Counted from the first letter of the stretch, positions 49,102 through 59,141 are shown. The stretch: 64,000 nt of DNA from Phenylobacterium haematophilum (GCF_014196295.1 NZ_JACIDK010000001.1:848785-912784), one strand, 5' to 3'. The notes: generated by a model from the sequence alone, not told the origin. Program-made: numbers and translations.

Positions 49102-51252
49102 TCATCGGCTCCAGGGCCGCTGACCGCGCAGATCCTGCGCCCAGACCACCTGCCAGCCCTCGGCGGTCCGATAGAGTTCGGCTGAGCCGCCGCGCTGGAA
49201 GTCAGCCTCGGTGAGAGTGAGCGCCTTCGGACATGGCGCCGCCTGGCCGCGGATCACCACGACCTCGGCCCACTGGCAGAACAGCGGCTGCTTCTTCTCG
49301 ATCGTCGAGGCTCGCCGCGTGAAGATCGCGGCGATACGCGCGTCCCTGCTCGACTGCAGCGGCGCGCAGGACCAGCGATCGCAGTCATATCCCCCGTCGC
49401 GGGCGTCCGCGTCCGCCACGATCAGGCCGCGCCGGCGCGACCAGAGCTCGGCCGCGAACAACTTGGCGTCCGGGCGCAGCAGGACCGCCTCGCCCCCTCG
49501 CCTTACCGCAGCCGATGAGCCGTCGGCGGATATCCAGGCGTCCGGAGCGGGCGGCCGCGGGCAGAGCCACACCGCCAGCGCCAGCGGCAGGCCGAGCCAG
49601 CGCAGCGGCCCTTTCCATAGACATAGCCACAGCACCCCGACGAAGGCCGCCGGCAGGGTCCAGGCCGGCGCACTGGCGAAGATGCGCTGGCTGCCCGGCA
49701 TCCCGGCCACCCACGCGGCGATCATGTTCATCGTGTCGATCGCCAGGCCCGCGGCCGCCAGCGGGACGCCCCCAAGTCCCAGCGGCGCCAGCACGGCGCC
49801 GATCGCCAGCGCCGGCATCATCAGGAACGAGGTGATCGGCGCGGTCAGCAGGTTGGCGATCAAGCCAAAGGTCGAGACGCGGTTGAAGTGCTGCATGGCG
49901 AACGGTCCGGTCGCCAATCCCGCCACGAAGCTTGCCCCGATGCTGGCGGCGGTCCAGACCCCCAACGCCTGCACGATCCGGATCGGCCAGGGCGTGTTGA
50001 TCTCGGCAGGCGGCCGCGGCCAGGCCTCGGCCAGGGCCACCAGCGCGGCCGTCGCGGCGAATGACATCTGGAAGCCCGGCGCGGCCACCGCTTCAGGCTG
50101 AAGCGCCAGGATCACCAAGGCCGCGATCGCCAGGGTGTGCAGGCTGATCGCCCGCCGGTCGACGAGAATCGCCAGGAACGCCGCCCCCGCCGTGATCGCC
50201 GCCCGCTCCGCCGGGGCTGGCGCACCTGAAATCACCAGGTACAGGCTCACCGCGAACAGGCCGGCCGCGGCGGCGACCTTCTTGGACGAGACCCGCACCG
50301 CCGCCCACGGCCAGGCGGCGATCCCGAGGCGCACCGCCGCGAAAGTGAAGCCTCCGACGATGGCCATGTGCAGGCCGGAGATCGAGATGATGTGCGCCAG
50401 GCCCGACGCCCGCAGATCCTCGACCTGATCCTTTGGCACGAAGGCCTCGTGGCCGCTGATCATCGCCGCGGCAAGGCCGCCGCTCTGGACGCCCATTTCT
50501 TCGACGATGCGCTTGGCCAGCGCCCAGCGTATCGCATTGATCTTCATCTCGAGGCCGAGCCGCCACGGCGGCGGCGCCGCGCGGATCGCTTCGACCGGTG
50601 TCAGTGCAAATCCGACTCCGCCGACGCCGTCGAAGAATGCGTCGCGGGCGAAGTCGTAGGATCCCGGGCTGGCCGGCGGCGGCGGCGCATTGACCATGCC
50701 CTTCAGCGAGATCGCAGATCCGGGCGTCGGCAGGAGGTCGTCGTCCCGCAGCGTCATACGGATCCGGATAGGCGTTTCCTCCGGCGCCAGGGCGCTGATC
50801 CGGATCGGGGCGATGAGCAGCCGCGGACCGCCTTGCCCCGGGCTCGCCACGTCTACGACGAACCCCTCGATCGCGCGGACCCCGCCCCCGGCCGGCGCGA
50901 TCGGCGCGCGCACCGCCTGGGTTCGAAGCTTGGCCGCGGCGAATCCGCCCAGCGCGAAGGCCGTCAGCACGAGCAGCACGACCGCCGGCCGGCCGAGGCT
51001 GAGGCGCGAAACCGCCGCCAGCGTCAGCACCGCCGCGACCAGCAGCACATAGGCCACGAGCGCCAGCGGTTCACCCGGCAGCGTCAGATAGACCGCAGCC
51101 CCCGCTCCGAACGCGACAGGCGTCCAAAGACTGATCGGTTGCACGGAGGCTTGATCGACAAACCATGCTGCGATGCGGCGGAGGCTAGGACGTGGCGGAA
51201 AGGGCGTGTTAAGAGGCGCCGCGCGCACGTCAGGCGCGCCTGCTGCAGACAT
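49102..51252 (-). CDS. ComEC/Rec2-family DNA-uptake membrane protein
   Basis: 716 residues from the ATG at 51252; the longer frame to 51351 would run into gltX. The DUF4131 region at the N-terminus has helices at about 44-105, followed by a beta-rich insert. The Competence domain contains the signature AHIISISGLHMAIVGGFTF and about nine further helices. The C-terminal part (about 590-716) has the beta-lactamase-like position, but I see no HxHxDH metal motif, so the nuclease-like domain appears degenerate. ComEC forms the inner-membrane channel for single-stranded DNA. Its start is only 13 bases from the divergent gltX start. Confidence 0.9.
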   Translation of the reverse strand: MSAAGAPDVRAAPLNTPFPPRPSLRRIAAWFVDQASVQPISLWTPVAFGAGAAVYLTLPGEPLALVAYVLLVAAVLTLAAVSRLSLGRPAVVLLVLTAFALGGFAAAKLRTQAVRAPIAPAGGGVRAIEGFVVDVASPGQGGPRLLIAPIRISALAPEETPIRIRMTLRDDDLLPTPGSAISLKGMVNAPPPPASPGSYDFARDAFFDGVGGVGFALTPVEAIRAAPPPWRLGLEMKINAIRWALAKRIVEEMGVQSGGLAAAMISGHEAFVPKDQVEDLRASGLAHIISISGLHMAIVGGFTFAAVRLGIAAWPWAAVRVSSKKVAAAAGLFAVSLYLVISGAPAPAERAAITAGAAFLAILVDRRAISLHTLAIAALVILALQPEAVAAPGFQMSFAATAALVALAEAWPRPPAEINTPWPIRIVQALGVWTAASIGASFVAGLATGPFAMQHFNRVSTFGLIANLLTAPITSFLMMPALAIGAVLAPLGLGGVPLAAAGLAIDTMNMIAAWVAGMPGSQRIFASAPAWTLPAAFVGVLWLCLWKGPLRWLGLPLALAVWLCPRPPAPDAWISADGSSAAVRRGGEAVLLRPDAKLFAAELWSRRRGLIVADADARDGGYDCDRWSCAPLQSSRDARIAAIFTRRASTIEKKQPLFCQWAEVVVIRGQAAPCPKALTLTEADFQRGGSAELYRTAEGWQVVWAQDLRGQRPWSR

Positions 51253-51265
51253 AGTTTCAATCTCG

Positions 51266-52678
51266 ATGTCCGAACGTCCCGTCGTCACCCGGATCGCCCC
51301 CTCCCCCACCGGCTCCATGCACATTGGCACGGCCCGGACGGCGCTTTTCAACTGGCTTTATGCAAAGCACACCGGCGGCCAGTTCCTGCTGCGCATCGAG
51401 GACACCGACCGCGAGCGCTCAACCGAAGCGGCGGTGAAGGTCATTTTCGACGGCCTCGACTGGCTGGGCCTGAAGCCCGACGCCGAGCCGGTGTTCCAGT
51501 TTGCGCGCGCCGACCGCCATCGCGAGGTCGTGGCCGACATGCTGGCCCGCGGCGGCGCCTACCGCTGCTACATGACGCCCGAGGAACTCGAGATCGAGCG
51601 CGAGACCGCGCGCGCCGAGGGCCGCGTGATCCGCTCGCCGTGGCGCGACCGCACCGACGCCGGCAATTATGACGAGGGTCAGCCCTACGTCGTGCGCCTG
51701 AAGAGCCCGCTCGAAGGCGAGACGGTGATCGCCGACGAGGTGAAGGGCCAGGTCACGTTCCAGAACAAGACCCTGGACGATCTGATCCTGCTGCGCTCGG
51801 ACGGCAGCCCGACCTACAACCTCGCCGTCGTGGTCGACGACCATGACATGGGCATCACCCATGTGATCCGCGGCGATGACCACCTGAACAACGCCGCCCG
51901 CCAGACCCTGATCTATCAGGCGATGGGGTGGGAGGTTCCGGTATGGGCGCACCTGCCGCTGATCCACGGCCCGGACGGGACCAAGCTGTCCAAGCGCCAC
52001 GGCGCGCAGGCGGTCAGCGAATTCGACGACATGGGCTACCTGCCCGAAGCCATGCGCAACTATCTGGCCAAGCTCGGCTGGGGCCACGGCGACGATGAGA
52101 TTTTCTCCGACGAGCAGGCGATCAGCTGGTTCGACGTCAAAGACGTGGTCGGCGCTCCCGCCCGCCTGGACTGGGACAAGCTGAACCACCTCAACAACCA
52201 CTATATCCGCCAGGCCGAGCCGGCCCGGCTGGCCAAGCTGGTCGGCGGCATCCACAAGAGCCGAGACTTCCCGCTGCACGACGGCGACGAGGCGATCATC
52301 GAGCGCACCGTCCCCTTGGTGCGCGACGGCGCCAAGACGATGCTTGAGCTGGCGGACGCCACGGTCTTCGCGCTGAAGCGCCGGCCCCTGGAGCTGCCGG
52401 AGAAGGCTAAGGGCCTGCTGACCGACGAGACCCGCGCACGGCTTGGCCGCCTGCGTGAGCGCCTCGACGGCCAAGACGATTGGGCGGTCCCGGCGCTCGA
52501 AGCGGCGCTTCGCGGCTTCGCCGAATCCGAAGGCGTGGGCATGGGCAAGTTCGGTCCGGCCTTACGCGGCGTCCTCTCTGGAGGGTCTCCTGCCCCTGAT
52601 CTGGCCGGAGCCCTTGTGAGCCTTGGGAAACCGGAAAGTTTGGGGCGCCTCGACGACGCGCTTTCACAGTCCGCATAA
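51266..52678 (+). CDS. gltX: Glutamyl-tRNA synthetase
   Basis: 470 residues from the ATG at 51266; an upstream in-frame start at 51173 overlaps comEC and lacks family similarity. The HIGH-type motif is in RIAPSPTGSMHIGTARTALFNWLYAK and the KMSKS-type motif is GTKLSKRHGA. It charges tRNA(Glu), and in Alphaproteobacteria a non-discriminating form may also mischarge tRNA(Gln) for the GatCAB route; which one this is cannot be told here. It is followed by gltA after 57 bases. Confidence 0.97.
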   Translation: MSERPVVTRIAPSPTGSMHIGTARTALFNWLYAKHTGGQFLLRIEDTDRERSTEAAVKVIFDGLDWLGLKPDAEPVFQFARADRHREVVADMLARGGAYRCYMTPEELEIERETARAEGRVIRSPWRDRTDAGNYDEGQPYVVRLKSPLEGETVIADEVKGQVTFQNKTLDDLILLRSDGSPTYNLAVVVDDHDMGITHVIRGDDHLNNAARQTLIYQAMGWEVPVWAHLPLIHGPDGTKLSKRHGAQAVSEFDDMGYLPEAMRNYLAKLGWGHGDDEIFSDEQAISWFDVKDVVGAPARLDWDKLNHLNNHYIRQAEPARLAKLVGGIHKSRDFPLHDGDEAIIERTVPLVRDGAKTMLELADATVFALKRRPLELPEKAKGLLTDETRARLGRLRERLDGQDDWAVPALEAALRGFAESEGVGMGKFGPALRGVLSGGSPAPDLAGALVSLGKPESLGRLDDALSQSA

Positions 52679-52735
52679 CGCGCTATAAGGCGCGCTGAAA
52701 CGGGCGTTTAACTCCTGCAAGACGGAAGGAATGGC

Positions 52736-54016
52736 ATGGGCGATACGGCTAAGGTGAGTTTCGACGGCAAGTCGGTCGAGCTGCCGATCCTCAAGGGTAC
52801 GGACGGTCCCGCCGTCGTGGATATCCGAAAACTCTACGCCGAGGCCGACGTCTTCACTTACGACCCGGGCTTCACGTCGACGGCGAGCTGCGAAAGCAAG
52901 ATCACCTTCATCGACGGCGACAAGGGCGTCCTGCTGCATCGCGGTTACCCGATCGATCAGCTGGCCGAGAAGTCGAGCTTCCTCGAAGTCTGCTACCTCC
53001 TGCTGAACGGCGACCTGCCGAACGCCAAGGAGTTCGAGACCTTCGAGCACAACATCACCTATCACACCATGCTGCACGAGCAGTTCGATAGGTTCTTCAT
53101 GGGCTTCCGCCGCGACGCCCACCCGATGGCCATCATGGTCGGCGCCGTCGGCGCGCTGTCGGCCTTCTATCACGACAGCACCAACATCGATGATCCGGAA
53201 CAGCGGATGATCTCGTCGCATCGGCTCATCGCCAAGATGCCGACGATCGCCGCGCGCGCCTTCAAGTACTTCAAGGGCCAGCCGTTCGTGCATCCGCGCA
53301 ACGACCTGTCCTACTCGGAGAACTTCCTGCGCATGTGCTTCTCGGTCCCGGCCGAGGACTGGAAGCCGAACCCGGTGCTGACCCGCGCCATGGACCGCAT
53401 CTTCATCCTGCATGCGGACCACGAACAGAACGCGTCGACCTCGACCGTCCGTCTGGCCGGTTCGTCGGGCGCCAACCCGTTCGCCTGCATCGCGGCCGGC
53501 ATCGCCTGCCTCTGGGGCCCGAGCCACGGCGGCGCGAACGAAGAAGCGCTGAACATGCTGGCCGAGATCGGCTCGGTGGAGAACATCCCCGAGTACGTCC
53601 AAGGCGTGAAGGATCGTCGCTATCGCCTGATGGGCTTCGGTCACCGGGTCTACAAGAATTACGACCCGCGCGCGAAGGTCATGCAGCAGACCTGCCACGA
53701 AGTGCTGGCGGAAGTCGGTCACTCCGACGACCCGCTGCTGAAAGTGGCGATCGAGCTCGAGAAGATCGCGCTCAACGACCCCTACTTCGTTGAACGCAAG
53801 CTTTACCCGAACGTCGACTTCTACTCGGGCATCACCCTGCGCGCCCTGGGCTTCCCGCCGGAGATGTTCACCGTGCTGTTCGCTCTGGCCCGCACCGTGG
53901 GCTGGATCAGCCAGTGGAAGGAAATGATCGAGGATCCGTCGCAGAAGATCGGCCGTCCGCGCCAGATCTACACGGGCGCTGGTCCGCGCGACTACGTCTC
54001 GGTCGACAAGCGCTAA
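52736..54016 (+). CDS. gltA: Citrate synthase (type II)
   Basis: 426 residues. The N-terminal domain carries [33 protein letters not shown], typical of the hexameric NADH-sensitive type II enzyme. The catalytic residues are in [29 protein letters not shown] and [13 protein letters not shown]. It condenses acetyl-CoA from the pdh complex with oxaloacetate. A strong terminator follows. An in-phase AAGGAATGG ribosome-binding region precedes the ATG. Confidence 0.98.
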   Translation: MGDTAKVSFDGKSVELPILKGTDGPAVVDIRKLYAEADVFTYDPGFTSTASCESKITFIDGDKGVLLHRGYPIDQLAEKSSFLEVCYLLLNGDLPNAKEFETFEHNITYHTMLHEQFDRFFMGFRRDAHPMAIMVGAVGALSAFYHDSTNIDDPEQRMISSHRLIAKMPTIAARAFKYFKGQPFVHPRNDLSYSENFLRMCFSVPAEDWKPNPVLTRAMDRIFILHADHEQNASTSTVRLAGSSGANPFACIAAGIACLWGPSHGGANEEALNMLAEIGSVENIPEYVQGVKDRRYRLMGFGHRVYKNYDPRAKVMQQTCHEVLAEVGHSDDPLLKVAIELEKIALNDPYFVERKLYPNVDFYSGITLRALGFPPEMFTVLFALARTVGWISQWKEMIEDPSQKIGRPRQIYTGAGPRDYVSVDKR

Positions 54017-54041
54017 GCTCGATCGACATCCAAGACATCAG

Positions 54042-54070
54042 CCCCGTCCGGTTCGCCGGGCGGGGTTTTT
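54042..54070 (+). terminator. Intrinsic terminator after gltA
   Basis: CCCCGTCCGG (54042-54051) pairs with CCGGGCGGGG (54056-54065) around a TTCG tetraloop, with one internal mismatch, then TTTTT (54066-54070). It is 25 bases after the gltA stop. The remaining 102 bases to the lpxB stop hold a short open frame with coding-like composition but no start codon (see findings). Confidence 0.92.
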
Positions 54071-54172
54071 GTTTGGCGCCTAATCGTCGGGCCGGTCAAC
54101 CCGACCTGGTCGGAGCTGCACGTCTGCGCCACGGCCCCGGAGATCCAGCAATTCGTGCTGGACGCCGCGCCG

Positions 54173-55330
54173 CTACGCTCGCGACCGGAGCACTTCCAGA
54201 ACGGCGTCGGCCGCCACGTCTGAGGGATCGGCCCCGCCGCGCCCCATCTTCTGCAGGGCCGCGGTCTGGGCCGCGACCTGACGACCGCGCAGCGCCGGAT
54301 CGTCGAGGCGCATTGCGACCTCGCGCGCGAGAGCCGGCCCGTTGCAGTCGTCCTGCACCAGTTCCGGCGCGACGAAGTCCTTCGCGGCGATGTTGAACAG
54401 GGTGATGTAGGGCGTGCGGATCAGCCGCTTGAGGATCGCGTGGGTCATCGCGCCCAGGCGATAGCCGACCACGATCGGCACGCCGGCCAGCGCCAGCTCG
54501 GTCGTGACGGTGCCCGAGCAGGCCAGCGCCACAGTCGCGGCCTTCATCGCGTCAAGCTTTGCGCTCTCCCCCTCGACCACATGAGCCCAGCCTGACGCCT
54601 GCTCCTTGACGGCTTGCGCCACCGTGGGCGCGGCCGGGATGATCACCTGCAGGTCGGGCCTCACGGCCTTGAGGATCGCCACGGCGTCTGCGAACGGCGG
54701 CAGGACGCGGCTGATCTCGCCCGGCCGGCTGCCCGGCAGAACCAGCAGCACCGGGGCGTCGGCGGCGATGCCGAGCTGCGCCCGCAGCCGCCCGCCGTCG
54801 GCCTGCGCAAAGTCGAGCGTCAGCGCCGAGTTGCCGACGAAGGTCACCGGCAGCCCCTCGGCCTCGAAGTACGGCGCGTCGAACACATGGATCGACAGCA
54901 GATGATCGACGGTCGCCGCCAGGGTCTTGGCCCGTCCCGGGCGCGTCGCCCAGACCTGCGGCGCGACGTACTTGATGAGCGGCAGTTGCGGGTCGAGCTT
55001 GCGTAGCTGCTGGGCGACCCGCAACGTGAAGCCCCAGGAGTCGATCAGCACCACCACGTCGGGCTTCTCGCGCTTGGCCAGGGCGACGGTGTCCGCGACC
55101 CGCGCCACCACCTTGCGATAGGCCAGCAGGCCTTCCAGCAGCCCCAGGATCGACAGCTGCGCGATGTCGAAGGGGCTCTGCACGCCCTCGGCCGCCATTC
55201 GCTCGCCGCCGACGCCTACGAAGCGGACGCCGTCGCCGAGACGCGCGCGCAGCGCCCGCGCAAGGCCCGCGCCGCGGTCGTCGCCCGACGCCTCGGCCGC
55301 GACCAGCATGACGCAAAGCGGCTTCGTCAC
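54173..55330 (-). CDS. lpxB: Lipid-A-disaccharide synthase
   Basis: 385 residues. LVAAEASGDDRGAGLARALRARLGDGVRFVGVGGERM is the N-terminal signature; the central block VVVLIDSWGFTLRVAQQLRKL and the GT-B glycosyltransferase motif VLLVLPGSRPGEISRVLPPFADAV follow. ALACSGTVTTELALAGVPIVVGYRLG is the UDP-binding region. It joins lipid X and UDP-diacylglucosamine on the cytoplasmic face. Last gene of the nine-gene envelope operon; its start overlaps the lpxI stop by 4 bases. Confidence 0.97.
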   Translation of the reverse strand: MTKPLCVMLVAAEASGDDRGAGLARALRARLGDGVRFVGVGGERMAAEGVQSPFDIAQLSILGLLEGLLAYRKVVARVADTVALAKREKPDVVVLIDSWGFTLRVAQQLRKLDPQLPLIKYVAPQVWATRPGRAKTLAATVDHLLSIHVFDAPYFEAEGLPVTFVGNSALTLDFAQADGGRLRAQLGIAADAPVLLVLPGSRPGEISRVLPPFADAVAILKAVRPDLQVIIPAAPTVAQAVKEQASGWAHVVEGESAKLDAMKAATVALACSGTVTTELALAGVPIVVGYRLGAMTHAILKRLIRTPYITLFNIAAKDFVAPELVQDDCNGPALAREVAMRLDDPALRGRQVAAQTAALQKMGRGGADPSDVAADAVLEVLRSRA

Positions 55331-56169
55331 GGCGCGCTCGGCGGCTCGACGCCGACCACGAAGAGACCGAGCTCGTCGGCCAGGGCGATCACCGCCTCGC
55401 GGTCCAGCACCAGCAGCCGCCCGACCTCGCCCGCCACCCCGGCCAGCCCGGCCTGCGCCGCCCGCTGGATCGTGCCCAGCCCGATGGTCGGCAGATCGAT
55501 GCGGGTCTCCTGGATCGGCTTGGGCGCCTTGGCCAACACGCCGCGCGGCGCATCGGCGCTGCCGCGGATGTTGCGCGGCAGTTCGGCGACCCGGCGCAGC
55601 ATCGCGTCGGTGCCTTCCTGCGCCTCCACGGCCAGGACCAAGCCCTCGCAGACGACCGCGCCCTGCCCCACGTCCAACTGGCCGATCGCGCGCGCCACGC
55701 GCAGCGCATGTTGGACGTCGGCCATCTGCTCGTCGGTCGGGGCGACCGCGCCCAACGGGCCGGCGGCCAGCGTCAGGTCGCCCATCACCTCGTGCGCGCC
55801 CTCGACGACGAAGCCTTCCTTCTCAAACTCGCCGAGCAACTGGCGCAGCAGCGCGTCGTCGCCCTGGCGCGCCGCGGCGATCACGCCGGGCAGAGCCATG
55901 AGGCCGCGTAGATCGGGCGTCAGGGACTTGAAATCGGGCCGATCGACCGTCCCGACCAGGGTCACGGCCCTGCAGCCGGCCCGCTTCAACGCCTTGAAGC
56001 ACTTGCCGAGTTCGGCGATGCCGATGTCCTCGCCGGGAAAACGGGCGATCTCCTCGCCCGCAAAGCCCTTGAGCCGAACGATGAAGAACGGGCGGCCGGC
56101 GCGTTCGCAGTGCTGCGCGATCTCGACCGGCAGGTTCCCGCCGCCCGCAATCAGCCCGAGCTTCTGCAC
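55327..56169 (-). CDS. lpxI: UDP-2,3-diacylglucosamine pyrophosphatase LpxI
   Basis: 280 residues of the LpxI (formerly DUF1009) family, first characterised in Caulobacter. KLGLIAGGGNLPVEIAQHCERAGRPFFIVRLKGFAGEEI is the N-terminal Rossmann-like part. The C-terminal catalytic part includes GQLDVGQGAVVCEGLVLAVEAQEGTDAMLRRV and the acidic residues of TRIDLPTIGLGTIQRA. It hydrolyses UDP-diacylglucosamine to lipid X, the LpxH role in E. coli. It lies between lpxA (3-base gap) and lpxB (4-base overlap). Confidence 0.96.
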   Translation of the reverse strand: MQKLGLIAGGGNLPVEIAQHCERAGRPFFIVRLKGFAGEEIARFPGEDIGIAELGKCFKALKRAGCRAVTLVGTVDRPDFKSLTPDLRGLMALPGVIAAARQGDDALLRQLLGEFEKEGFVVEGAHEVMGDLTLAAGPLGAVAPTDEQMADVQHALRVARAIGQLDVGQGAVVCEGLVLAVEAQEGTDAMLRRVAELPRNIRGSADAPRGVLAKAPKPIQETRIDLPTIGLGTIQRAAQAGLAGVAGEVGRLLVLDREAVIALADELGLFVVGVEPPSAP

Positions 56170-56172
56170 GCC

Positions 56173-56970
56173 CTAGACCTCCCGCTCCGGCAGGCAGAGC
56201 GGCCGGTTGGCGTCGGCGCGGATGAAGTCGATGATCTCCATGACTTCCGGCGATCCCGAGTAGGTCTCGACCGTGTCGTCGAGCCGCTCCTGGAAGGTGC
56301 CCTCGTCAGCGAACAGCATGCGGTAGGCCGCGCGCATGGTGTTGATCGTCTCGCGGCTGAAGCCGCGGCGCTTCAGGCCCAGCAGGTTCAGGCCCTCGAG
56401 GTGGGCGTGGTTGCCCCAGACCGAGCCGTAGGGGATGACATCCTTCACGACCGCCGCAAGGCCGCCGACCATGGCGTGCCGCCCCACGCGGGTGCGCTGG
56501 TGCACCGCCGCCAGGCCGCCGACGATGACGAAGTCGGCGATGTCGCAGTGCCCGCCGAGGGTCGCTTGCTTGGTCAGGATCACCTGGTCGCCGACGATGC
56601 AGTCGTGCCCGACGTGGCTCTCGATCATGTAGAAGCCGTCTGAGCCGACCTTGGTCAGCCCGCCGCCGCCGACGGTGCCGGTGTTCATCGTCGCGTGCTC
56701 GCGAATGACGTTGCGGTCGCCGATGACCAGCTGGGTCGGCTCGCCCTTGTAGGCGGTGTGCTGCGGCGGCCCGCCGAGCATGGCGAACGGATAGACCGCG
56801 TTGTCCTCGCCCAGCGACGTCACGCCGTCGATGACGACATGCGAGAAGAGTTTCGTCCGCGCGCCGATCTTTACATCGGGACCCACGGTGCAGAACGGGC
56901 CGATCACGACCCCTTCGGCCAGCTCGGCCTTGGGGTGCACGACGGAGCTGGGATGGACGTCGATGCTCAT
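56173..56970 (-). CDS. lpxA: UDP-GlcNAc acyltransferase LpxA
   Basis: 265 residues of left-handed beta-helix hexapeptide repeats ([28 protein letters not shown] onward), with the catalytic His in the [12 protein letters not shown] region, followed by an alpha-helical C-terminus. It adds the first acyl chain to UDP-GlcNAc. The start overlaps the fabZ stop by 4 bases. Confidence 0.97.
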   Translation of the reverse strand: MSIDVHPSSVVHPKAELAEGVVIGPFCTVGPDVKIGARTKLFSHVVIDGVTSLGEDNAVYPFAMLGGPPQHTAYKGEPTQLVIGDRNVIREHATMNTGTVGGGGLTKVGSDGFYMIESHVGHDCIVGDQVILTKQATLGGHCDIADFVIVGGLAAVHQRTRVGRHAMVGGLAAVVKDVIPYGSVWGNHAHLEGLNLLGLKRRGFSRETINTMRAAYRMLFADEGTFQERLDDTVETYSGSPEVMEIIDFIRADANRPLCLPEREV

Positions 56971-57434
56971 GGGGTCTCCACCAGCATGGCCGCGAACTCC
57001 GCCTCGGCAGCGGTCTTGTCGCCGACCATGGCCTTGCCTTCGAACTTGAAGAGCCCCCCACGCGCGCGCAGCACCTTCACATGCATGCGCAGGACGTCGC
57101 CAGGCCGCACGGGCTGGCGGAATCGGCAGTTGTCGACCGACGTGAACAGAATGGTCTTGCCGGCGCGATCGACGTTCAGCGTCTTAGACATCAACACCGC
57201 GCCGGTCTGAGCCATAGCTTCGACGATCAGCACCCCGGGCATCACCGCATAGTCCGGGAAGTGCCCCTGGAAAAACGGCTCGTTGATGGTCACGCACTTG
57301 ATTCCGACGATCGACTCGTTCGGCCGATACTCTTCGGCGCGATCGACGAGCAGGAACGGATAGCGATGCGGTATCCGTTCCAGGATCTCCGCGATGTCGA
57401 TCGAGACATCGGCTGTCGCCGCGTCGTTGCTCAT
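56967..57434 (-). CDS. fabZ: 3-hydroxyacyl-ACP dehydratase FabZ
   Basis: 155 residues, hot-dog fold. The catalytic His and Glu are in [47 protein letters not shown] is the conserved N-terminal block. It dehydrates 3-hydroxyacyl-ACP and so competes with LpxA and LpxD for that substrate, a balance of phospholipid and lipid A that is reflected in its place between them. It overlaps both neighbours by 4 bases. Confidence 0.98.
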   Translation of the reverse strand: MSNDAATADVSIDIAEILERIPHRYPFLLVDRAEEYRPNESIVGIKCVTINEPFFQGHFPDYAVMPGVLIVEAMAQTGAVLMSKTLNVDRAGKTILFTSVDNCRFRQPVRPGDVLRMHVKVLRARGGLFKFEGKAMVGDKTAAEAEFAAMLVETP

Positions 57435-58447
57435 TTGTCAGTCCCCTTGCGGTTAGCGGAGCGCGACAGCCACGCCACCTCCCGCATCCAGCGTCGAATG
57501 GGTTGTCCGGGCACGCCGCCCCAGGTTTCGCCGGCCGGAATGTCGCGAAATACGCCGGCCGCGGCGGCTACCTGGGCGCCGTCTCCGATATTCACGTGGT
57601 CGGCCACCCCGGCGCGGCCGCCGAACGCCGCTCCATCGCCGATCACGACGCTGCCCGAAATCCCGGTGTGCGCAGCCATGACGCAATTTCGTCCCACACG
57701 CACGTTGTGGGCGATCTGCACTAGGTTGTCGATCTTGGTGTTTTCACCGATCACCGTGTCGTCGAACGCGCCCCGGTCGATGCAGGCGTTCGCACCGATG
57801 GTCACCCCATCCTGCAGGATGACGCGGCCCAATTGCGGAATGTCGACGACGCCCGTGGCGCCTCCGGCCGCCCCGAAACCGGGCTCGCCGACACGCGCGC
57901 CGGCCAAGATACGGACCCGATCGCCGAGCAGCGCGAAACCCAGGGTGACATTGGCGCCGATCACGCAATCGCGCCCGATGGCGACGCCCGGGCCGATGAC
58001 GGTGTTGGCGCCGATCTCGGTCCGCGCCCCGATGCGGGCTCCCGAGCCGACGACGACGCCGGGGGCCAGGTGCACGTCCTCCTCGATCACCGCGTCGACC
58101 GCAACGAGATCAGGCCCCGCATATCGGCGGGCGCGGTGCAGCCGCGTCGCGGCGGCTGCATAGGCCGCCTGCGGCGTCGGCGTGACCAGCGCTACGCAGC
58201 CTTGCGGCGCCAGATCCTTGTCGCGCGGCGTGACGAAAACTGCCGCAGCCTTCGCCGCGGCGAGGTCGGCCGCATACTTCTTGTCGGTCAGGAAGGTGAC
58301 GGTGTCCGGCCGCGCGCTGGCCAGCACGGCGACGCCGTGGACCTGAACTTGGCCCTGGGCGGCGTCGGAAAGTTCGGCGCCCGTCAGGCTGGCCAGTTCG
58401 GCGAGCGTGACGGGACCGAGATCTTCAAAGAATCGGGGGTCGGGCAT
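57431..58447 (-). CDS. lpxD: UDP-3-O-acylglucosamine N-acyltransferase LpxD
   Basis: 338 residues. The N-terminal uridine-binding domain (about 1-100, LGPVTLAELASLTGAELSD) is followed by hexapeptide repeats (VVGSGARIGARTEIGANTVIGPGVAIG onward) with the catalytic His in VQIAHNVRVGRNCVMAAHTGISGS. It adds the N-linked acyl chain in lipid A synthesis. It is separated by 40 bases from ompH upstream and overlaps fabZ by 4 bases. Confidence 0.97.
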   Translation of the reverse strand: MPDPRFFEDLGPVTLAELASLTGAELSDAAQGQVQVHGVAVLASARPDTVTFLTDKKYAADLAAAKAAAVFVTPRDKDLAPQGCVALVTPTPQAAYAAAATRLHRARRYAGPDLVAVDAVIEEDVHLAPGVVVGSGARIGARTEIGANTVIGPGVAIGRDCVIGANVTLGFALLGDRVRILAGARVGEPGFGAAGGATGVVDIPQLGRVILQDGVTIGANACIDRGAFDDTVIGENTKIDNLVQIAHNVRVGRNCVMAAHTGISGSVVIGDGAAFGGRAGVADHVNIGDGAQVAAAAGVFRDIPAGETWGGVPGQPIRRWMREVAWLSRSANRKGTDK

Positions 58448-58487
58448 GGAAATCCTCAGCTCGACCCGCCTTTATCGCGAGTCGGCC

Positions 58488-59132
58488 CTACTTGCGGGTC
58501 GCAGGCGCCGCAGCCGGAGTCGCAGGCGCCGCAGCAGCCTGGTCGAGCCGTTCGCGGTCGAAGGTGAACTGCGTGATCTTCGCGTTCAGCGCGGTGACCA
58601 CCGGCTGGCTGATGTCCATCGACGGGTTCGACAGCACGACGCTTTCGCGATTGATCAGCAGGCTGCACTTGTTCTGCTGGTACACTTGGCTGACGATCGG
58701 GGTCAGCTCCTGGTACACGCGGCCGAGGGCCTTCTGCTGCGTCGCCTGCAGTTCGCGGCCGCGCTGCTGCTCCTTGCGCTGATAGGCGTTGGCCTTGACC
58801 TGCAGGGCCGCCGCGCGAGTCTCGAACGTGTTCTGGTCGAGGGTGGCGCGCTGACCTTCCAGGGTCTTGGCTTCGTTCTGGATCGCGGTCTGCTCGGCCT
58901 TCAGCTCGGCTTCGACCTGGGTCGCGATCTGCTGCAGACGGGTCTGGACGTACTTGCCGACGGTCGAGGTCGCGATCGCCCCTTCCACCGAGACGGTGCA
59001 GACGCCGGGCAGAGCCGGGCCGTGGGTCACCGCGGGCGCCGCCGGGGCGGCCGCTTGCGCGAAGGCCGCGCTGGAAGCGGAAGCAGTGATGGCGGCGACA
59101 CAGGTCGCCGCGACAAGGGCTTTGATCGTCAT
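58488..59132 (-). CDS. ompH: OmpH/Skp-family periplasmic chaperone
   Basis: 214 residues. A signal peptide of about 28 residues (MTIKALVAATCVAAITASASSAAFAQA) precedes a domain with a short beta core and a long coiled-coil hairpin (about 60-150, QLQQ/QTRLQQIATQVEAELKAEQTAIQNEAKTL and YQRKEQQRGREL). Skp holds outer-membrane proteins on the way to BamA. An Ala/Pro-rich repeat tail (AAAPATPAAAPATRK) ends the protein. It follows bamA by 9 bases. Confidence 0.93.
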   Translation of the reverse strand: MTIKALVAATCVAAITASASSAAFAQAAAPAAPAVTHGPALPGVCTVSVEGAIATSTVGKYVQTRLQQIATQVEAELKAEQTAIQNEAKTLEGQRATLDQNTFETRAAALQVKANAYQRKEQQRGRELQATQQKALGRVYQELTPIVSQVYQQNKCSLLINRESVVLSNPSMDISQPVVTALNAKITQFTFDRERLDQAAAAPATPAAAPATRK

Positions 59133-59141
59133 GTGGAGAAT

